DNA of 64,000 bases from Eucalyptus grandis. Taxonomy: Eukaryota; Streptophyta; Magnoliopsida; Myrtales; Myrtaceae. The notes below the pieces were generated by a model that ran no database searches, was not told the DNA's origin, and saw nothing but the letters and a program-made list of their open reading frames with translations. How positions within the stretch are numbered: the stretch's first letter is position 1; every line of letters begins with the position of its first letter. The DNA is taken from assembly GCF_016545825.1 (NCBI RefSeq), contig NC_052620.1, positions 18,600,001 to 18,664,000 of the forward strand. The letters run 5' to 3'. The position numbers and the translations under genes are program-made. Of the stretch, positions 57,812 to 64,000 are shown piece after piece.

Positions 57812-57818
57812 TGCTAGC

Positions 57819-57830
57819 TCTGATACCAAT
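57819..57830 (-). promoter_or_regulatory. Primer-binding site of the copia element
   Basis: The minus strand reads ATTGGTATCAGA right after the LTR end CCAACA: the initiator tRNA-Met type site. Confidence 0.88.
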
Positions 57831-58370
57831 TGTTGGAACCAAAAGGACTTGGAGGGAGAGAGTACACACACAAAGAGAGATTATATTACACAATATGCCT
57901 TTGTAAAGGCTTAAGAGAGTACACACACTAACTTTGCTAAGCTTAAACTCTCTCTAAAATCTCCTCTCTCACTCACAAAAAGAAAACTAACGTAACCCTA
58001 TATCAATAAGCACTTCACCGCCTGGACTTCAAACATGCAAGAGTTGAAGTTGAACTTTTCTTCTTGGCAGTCAAAAATTGTGGGCTGCGTTTCCTTCACG
58101 TGCAAGTTGCAAGCCACAAGATCACCTTCCTCCGTACTTCTTGAGATCTCCAGCAGCTAGTATAATAATATTTTATTGTGTGCCCAAGATACTTGTACTT
58201 TCTTCATGATTTTTCTTCTCTGGCGGCTTAGAAAGACGTGGTGCTGTAGCACACGTTTCTTTGACGGTTTACAAACCGACTAACTCTTGCTTTCACACAC
58301 ATAGCCAAAAAACAATTAAAAGACAAATAAGATAATCAAAACACAAAACCAATTTTACTATTTTCTAACA
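57831..58370 (-). repeat. 5' LTR (element orientation) of the copia element
   Basis: The second, nearly identical LTR. It differs from 53234-53774 by one missing A in a run and one C/T change. Confidence 0.95.
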
Positions 58371-58375
58371 AGCCT

Positions 58376-60113
58376 GGCATCACACTTGCTATCGGCTGTT
58401 GCTGACTTTGTATCAAGGGGTAGAGCCATCCCTTGATCTGAAAAATAGTGACAACTTTGATGAAAGTGGAAAATCTCTCCAACAACAACTATTGCTCTTC
58501 AATGAATTTGGTTTTTCAGTTCCATAATTTACCTGCTAAATCAATTTCATAATCCGACCCAAAAAAAAAAAATCGTTTGATATTGCGCAGTGCACCAAAA
58601 CAAGAAAAGACTTCAATCGAAGTCAAATTAAGCAACAACACGAAACTTCAAAATGCCCACACCATGCCATCTTAACCACTGATTTATTGGCTAATTAACA
58701 GATCAATTTAATTGGGAAGCTCATCTCTCAAGTTATTGAGGATTTGCTTTGTCTACAGGCTTTTATGTTGGAGTGTTTTTCATCATTAATAATACTCATC
58801 TTCCGACAAAAATGACAATAAAAAAGGACAAATTCTAACTCTCTGCTAACTATCTCTCTCATGAAACCTCTTGTCTCTGGGCAACTCCCTCTTGTGTACC
58901 TCTAATGAGACTAGACCAAAGCCTCGGATCGAGTTAGTGATGTGCATAGTTAAAGCAAAGCAGCTCTCTTGGGTTTTTCTCATGAGAACCTTCTGATGCT
59001 TAACTGAGTAAAGAATTAAAAATCATAAAATACGAGAAAAGACAAGAAGAGAGGAACATCCGGGGAGGCAGGAGAGAGAGAGAGAGAGAGAGAGAGAGAA
59101 CATTCTTAGCTGGGTTGGTCTACCCCTTGCTATTTATAATTGTCCGAGGCCCCTGACCGACACCTGAGCCCTTCCTAGTTCTCTGGGCTGACGCAGATGG
59201 CATCTCTCTCCAATTCCGGCTGCGTTTTCTGGGCTTATTGGGCCCAAGGTCCAAATGTTTGAAATGCTCTCTTTCTCCTTGGCCATATCATTTCCTCATC
59301 AATTGGACCATAGAACGTATTGATATTCTTTATTTAATAGCGGGAAAACAACACATATAACTCATGAATTATGGCTCAATATGTAATGGGATCTCTAAAA
59401 TTTTGATTTGTTCAATGTAATCCCTGAACTTTTACCAACTGTGCAATATTGTCCATAAAAATTTAGTTTGTTCAACGTGATACATGAACTTATGATACAT
59501 ATTCAATCTAGCCCCTATAGTCCATAAACTAATTTGAAAATGTATCAAAAGTACAAGAATTATATTAAACAAATTAAAAGTTCATAAAAATCATTGCAAA
59601 TTGGGTTATAGTTTAATGATCACATTAAACGAATTAAATGTTTATGAATCACATATTCAAGGAATATTTGTGTTATTATTCCTCTAATGGCATCGATCTG
59701 TAACTAGTGTAAAAACTTATCATCTCTCTATTCACATCTAATCTCCAATGGAAGGTTGGAAGACACACCTTGTCACGTGATATGCGTAGAAAACCATGCA
59801 AGTAGATTAACTTGAACCAGATCAAAGGCGGGGGGAAACGAAAAGGAACGAAATTGCGAAAAGAAGGCACATCCAAAAGCCTGTCATCAGCAAGAGGAAA
59901 ATTAAAGTACAGCACATACTCTAATTCCACCTTCAGAATAGAGTGCCTTAGCATTATCTTTAAAAGTAACAATAGATATACTATTATTCTACCTACTAGC
60001 GCTTCAACAATGACACCCCCCCCCCGCGGCGGAAAAAAAAAAAAAAAAAACCTGGGTGGAGTTTGAAAGCGAAAAAATCCAACGGCACATTAATTCCAAC
60101 GATTTCAACCAAA
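58376..60113. repeat. Unit 2 flank downstream of the P450 pseudogene
   Basis: Non-coding DNA matching 36511-38424. It contains a (GA)n run of about 28 bp at 59071-59098, the shared MITE-like segment (59345-59690), a C-run and an A-run near 60016-60050. No gene seen. Confidence 0.75.
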
Positions 60114-62082
60114 TTAATCTTTAGGAATGAGTTTCTCCATTAGAGGCCATACTCTAGACATTAATTCCAATGGCACTACTTCTGGCATGGGGGTTGCTTT
60201 GCCTTCGGTCATGCCAATCTCCTCTTCATTTGCTCTTTCCCAATCAAAGCACTGAATCAATAAAGCCCAATGTTAATCCCATGACCCGTTGAGCCAAGGA
60301 TGTGCCGGGACATGCCCTCCGTCCTAACTCAAACGGTAGTATTATCTTTTGGCATTTTTCGCCGTCACCACCCTCAAGTCTCTTGGGCTTGGAGGTCGGG
60401 TCCTCCCATGCATTCGCCAGCACTATGGTACCATGTGGCACAAGGTACTCCCCTATGGTGCAATCAGCTGATGACTCGCACGGAACGACAAGTGAGACTG
60501 ATATGCTTAGGCATAATGTCTCGAAAATGATGCATTGAAGGTAAGACAGCCTTGAAACATCCAATTCCTCCATCAAGTGGTCATGGCCAATAACCTAATC
60601 GATCTCTGCTCAGGCCTTTTCCAACTTATCGGGGTTATTTAGTAAATCGGTCATGGTCCATTCTAACATAACAGATGATGTGTCTGTTCCTACCACTAAC
60701 ATGGCTTACATATGTAGGTAAAGTTATTTTCTGTACCGATTTTGTGGATCCGAGAGAATATAAGACTTCAGAAATCATTCTCCGTATTTACACTAGACTA
60801 TCTGTTGGGTTTTGGATATGGACCGTCCATTATGGGCTTGATTTTGTGTGTGCAATTTCCCAATCTAAGTAGGAGTGAAATTTTTATTTACAGATTGTAC
60901 TGACTATCCTCCCCGGATGCTATTGTTATGTAAACATTTGCACTTCAAAAATGGTTAGTTTTAATTTTTTTTTTTTTTTAAATGACAGTAAATAGTGCCT
61001 CGATATCAACTAAACTAGCACACAACCACCTCTTCATGATCAGTTAAGCTTAGTTTATCTTATAATCTCCCGGAATAAAATATATACATTTGATTAGTTT
61101 TTTCAGAAATTTTTCTTTTTAACTAGTGGCACTGCTTGTGGTGTAGGTCCATTCTAATGTTCCAAATTATAGTAGCAAATTCAGGGCAGCCAGAATAGAA
61201 GAGAGCCAAGAAGCCAAGACTTACGATGACGAGCCCTTTGATCATCAAGTGCGAGTAGTTCTCCGGCTCAGACTCTTGCAGACGCAAAAGATGGCTGATC
61301 ACACTGTCCGCCAACTTCCGATCGCCCTTCCTTCTCCTGTGCTCGTCAACTAAACCCCGAATGAACGTATCGACCCTCTTCCCTAGTTCTGCGGACGTCT
61401 TCTTTATCCCCCTGGGATCGATCCACTTCAATATGGGCAAGAAATCACCCAAATAGCTCGCGCCGTTGTTCCAATGAATCTGCTTGATCAGCTCCCTGGA
61501 TTGCCTCGCCTTGGCTTCATCGACGCTCATGCCTTCCCCGCAATACCGCTTCCCCGAGATCATCCTCGTGATGACGTTGAACGTCAGTTCCGTGAAGAGG
61601 CTCTTCAGCTCGACCCTCCGCCAACCCGTTCCTAGCCAACCAGAGAATCAACCATTCGGCCTTGTCCCTCCGTATGCGCGAGAGGATGTTGAAGCGATGC
61701 GTGGAGAGGCCTTCAATGGTGGCGATCTTGCAGAGGTTGTGTCATTTGGCCCTATGGGGCAGGAGGATGAGCGCGCTATTGTCATAGGAAAGGTGCTTGC
61801 CGATCGATGAACAGCCTGGGGCAGTTGGCAAGCACAAAATCGTTCTTGGCGAAGCACTCCTCAGCCAGCGGCCGATACGACGCCACTACGAAGTGGCAGA
61901 CTCCGAACCAGACGGACGTGATCGGGCCATACAAGGGGAATTTGAAGAGATGGAGGTGGCCGATGATGGGGAGAGAAGGAGGGGCCTGGCGGGAGGTTCT
62001 TGGGTTTTCTTGTTAGGAAGGAGTAGAGAATGATCAGAGAGAGCAAAGAGACGATGATCGCTTAGAGAGTGGCGTCTGCCAT
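60114..62082 (-). pseudogene. CYP81-type P450 pseudogene (duplicate of 38971-42092)
   Basis: Same two-exon layout on the minus strand: exon 1 remnant 62082 to about 61220, exon 2 remnant about 60702-60114. Lesions: the seventh codon is TAA (intact copy TAC), about 30 bp are missing after the hinge region (near 61932), and there are frameshifts in exon 1 near 61610 and 61850. In exon 2 the ExxR motif reads ETLC with the Arg lost, a deletion removes the residues before EDP, and the frame breaks again after LGF. The heme loop is still visible as [10 protein letters not shown] (Gly to Glu at the second position). The I-helix AGTDTSSV is recognisable. It is decayed compared with the intact sister, so selection seems relaxed on this copy only. 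Confidence 0.93.
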
Positions 62083-62800
62083 TTTTCTCTTCTTTTGCTC
62101 CGTGCTGGGAATTATTTGTGGATGTTGGTCATATCGCGAGAGGTAAACTTTTGACTCAAATTTGTCTGTGTTAGGACGGTTATTTGCGAATGTCTATAAA
62201 TATAAATATGGAAAAAATATATCTGGTCGCGTTCGTATCCGATTTGCATTGAGCTCTTTGGCCTTTCGCCGGATCAACCTGTCCCGGAGCAAACTTGATG
62301 ATGAAAAGTCAAAAAAAAAAAAAAAAAAAAAAAAAAAACGGGGAGCTTGAAGATCACCTGGAATATGCCAGAAGCTCGTAATCTTCTGGTGCACTCAACC
62401 GTTCTTTTATCTATTTATTTAGTTATTTAGTTAGTTAGTTAGTTACCTATTTATTTATTAAAAAAAAAATAGTCGAAACTCATGTGCGCGATGCCAAGTC
62501 CAATCCTCTGTTTAATGGGGCTATCCAAATTCATGTACGCGATGCCAAGTCCAATTCTATGTCTTAATTATTATTATTTTTTGACAACTTAAGTGCTTTA
62601 ATGATGAAAATTTAAACACTGGATGTCTATTCTGAGCTCCAACTTGATTTTTTTAATAATAAAACTCTCGACATGGATAATTTTCAATTGATGGGCAAAC
62701 TTGTCCCTCTAGATTGATTTGAAAATGGAGCTCCTAATCCTTGAGTGTTCTCTTCGAAGCTTGACAGTGTAAAAGAAAAAAAGGTTCTCAAAAAATCAAG
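62083..62800. repeat. Unit 2 flank upstream of the P450 pseudogene
   Basis: Matches 42093-42616 and 52217-52420. It includes a long A-run near 62311-62338 and short ttag/ttat repeats near 62400-62460. It contains the beginning of the SAUR-like remnant (62763-62800). Confidence 0.7.
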
Positions 62801-63594
62801 GAGTGCCGAGAACCCAAGTGCCAAAACTTGGAAACACCTAAGTGCTAAAACTTGGAAATGTTACAATTAAATACCAAAATCAAAGAATTAATGAACACTT
62901 AAGTACCAACGGTGAAAATTTATGGGCAAACTACGGACATAGCATTTTTTAGTGAGATTTTTTACTGATTTCTTTTTTAAAAATATTATCCACGTGACGT
63001 TGATATAATTAGATAAGCTAAAAACGACATCATTTCGGCCCCAAATTTGATAATATGAATATTAATTAAATAAAATTATTATTATTATTATTATTTAAAA
63101 AAAAAAAAAAAGATGTAAGGGCCTCCACAACCCTTGCCATTGCCTTCCCACCGTCACCGGAAAGGGTCGGCAACGGTGGGCGACAGTGGGGCGAGGATTG
63201 GCCGGGTCACCGAGCCCCAGCTAGTGGCCGAGGACCCTAGCCGATCGTAGGCGAGGGCCTGCAGGCGCTCCCCAAATTTGGGGCAAGGGGTCGCTGTCCT
63301 CTCTTAGACCCAACGAGGGTCGTTGGCCCTTGCTTAAAGGGCCAACGGCTGCCGCTAGCTGTGGTGGGGCTGGGCCACCCATGGGGTACTTTTGCCAAAA
63401 ATCAAGCAAGCATTCTCAAGATACAGTGGTGATCAAGCATATCATAAAGAGGCAAGAACAAGCATGCGTGCGATCAAGAAGGCATTCCCTTAGGCGTGCC
63501 CAAAGGCCACTTCGTCGTGTACGTCGACGATCATAGAAGCAAGTTGAGGACTTACAGTGGAATCTCTCCTCCCGCCACATCTCAAAATCCCTAA
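62763..63594 (+). pseudogene. SAUR-like auxin-response gene remnant, split by an insertion
   Basis: The start region (62763-62800, VKEKKVLKKSS-like, start codon lost compared with unit 1) is cut by the insertion at 62801-63398 and resumes at 63399. After a frameshift near 63480, the frame at 63493 reads GVPKGHFVVYVDDHRSK, the core of SAUR proteins (usually DVPKGHFAVYVGE). It then departs from the family and stops at 63592-63594. SAURs are small intronless early auxin-response proteins that regulate plasma-membrane H+-ATPase dephosphorylation and growth. The second half of the domain is missing. Clearly broken. Confidence 0.68.
62801..63398. mobile_element. MULE-like insertion in the SAUR remnant
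   Basis: About 598 bp absent from unit 1, flanked by the 9-bp repeat AAAATCAAG (62792-62800 and 63399-63407). The left end carries repeated phrases (aagtgccaaaacttgg, aagtgctaaaacttgg) as in MULE terminal repeats, and the core is GC-rich (63110-63390). A matching right inverted repeat is not visible, so the class is tentative. Confidence 0.55.
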
Positions 63595-64000
63595 TTTTTT
63601 TTTTATTACAGCCCTAACTTTTGTAATAATAAGGCCGAAACAACCGCATTTCTTTATGTTTTTTGCTAGTTGGACTCTTCCAACGGTGGCCGATTTATAG
63701 TAACTTAAAGTTACGTTGGTACTGAAATGGTTGGGTTTTTTTTTTTTACCTCATCAAAGTGGCACTCAAGTGTTTAAAGAAAAGTTATAATACTTAAGTA
63801 AATAACGTATGAAAGTTATGATACTTGTGGTGTCTTTTTTCTCGTTAGTTACTCTTTCATTGAACTGCTAATTGGTTTTATCACATTATCACATGCTAGC
63901 TAGAATAAAGCAATCGAATGTGCTTCTTCACTATGTGAAATTGCTAAGGCACTTCATGATCACGATATGCTTCTGAATGAAAATAAGTAAATAAAAACGT
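63595..64000. other. Non-genic right end of the window
   Basis: AT-rich. The phrases at 63755-63845 (gtggcactcaagtg, gttatgatacttgtgg) resemble MULE ends. No gene seen. Confidence 0.3.

Larger units (their letters stand above)
53234..58370 (-). mobile_element. Young Ty1/copia retrotransposon (minus orientation)
   Basis: A 5137-bp element bounded by two LTRs of 541 and 540 bp and a perfect 5-bp duplication AGCCT (53229-53233, 58371-58375). Unit 1 near 36505 shows the empty site gaagcctgacatc. Internal order on the minus strand: primer-binding site, gag, protease, integrase, RT, RNase H, purine tract. By eye the LTRs differ at only one substitution and one indel, so the insertion is recent, yet the coding region has several frame breaks. 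Confidence 0.95.

Overview
The window looks like nuclear DNA of a dicot flowering plant. It holds intron-poor plant receptor kinases, a two-exon P450 of the CYP81 type, Ty1/copia retrotransposons primed by initiator tRNA-Met, and many small DNA transposons. The organism is not identified; a woody eudicot such as a Myrtaceae member is only a guess from the look of the repeats.

Layout: (1) 1-4045, the 3' part of a decayed copia element, next to a fragment of a 3-hydroxyisobutyryl-CoA hydrolase-like gene (4046-4279) and a truncated CrRLK1L receptor kinase (4686-5263). (2) A tandem duplication, units A (5264 to about 15540) and B (23228 to about 29995), each carrying one CrRLK1L gene (10606-13138 and 26302-28835). 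Unit A gained a 2978-bp Pack-type DNA transposon (7322-10299) holding pieces of a NIPA magnesium transporter gene and a plasma-membrane H+-ATPase gene, plus a PIF/Harbinger-like element. Unit B gained a MULE. (3) Between the units, 15541-23227, is repeat-rich non-genic DNA. (4) 30272-32893: a tRNA-derived SINE, a small secreted-peptide gene resembling the PIP/PIPL danger-signal peptides, and a MULE MITE upstream of it. (5) A second tandem duplication. Unit 1 is about 36345-42616 plus 52217-52466; unit 2 is about 53049-53233 plus 58376 to the window end. Unit 1 carries an apparently intact CYP81-type P450 (38971-42092, minus), and unit 2 a decayed copy (60114-62082). A Sirevirus-like 9.6-kb element (42617-52216) sits in unit 1, and a 5.1-kb copia element with nearly identical LTRs (53234-58370) sits in unit 2. 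SAUR-like auxin-response gene remnants lie at the right edge of each unit.

Because both gene pairs are duplicated, the sister copy often supplies an empty site. This let me fix insertion ends and target-site duplications by eye for the Pack element (5 bp), two PIF/Harbinger-like elements (TTA), two MULE-type insertions (9 bp) and the young copia element (5 bp).

Of the real genes only the P450 at 38971-42092 and the small peptide gene look intact. Both CrRLK1L genes are nearly complete but each carries small disabling lesions at different places. The genes do not form a pathway. This is a receptor-kinase/P450 tandem-array neighbourhood heavily reshaped by transposons.
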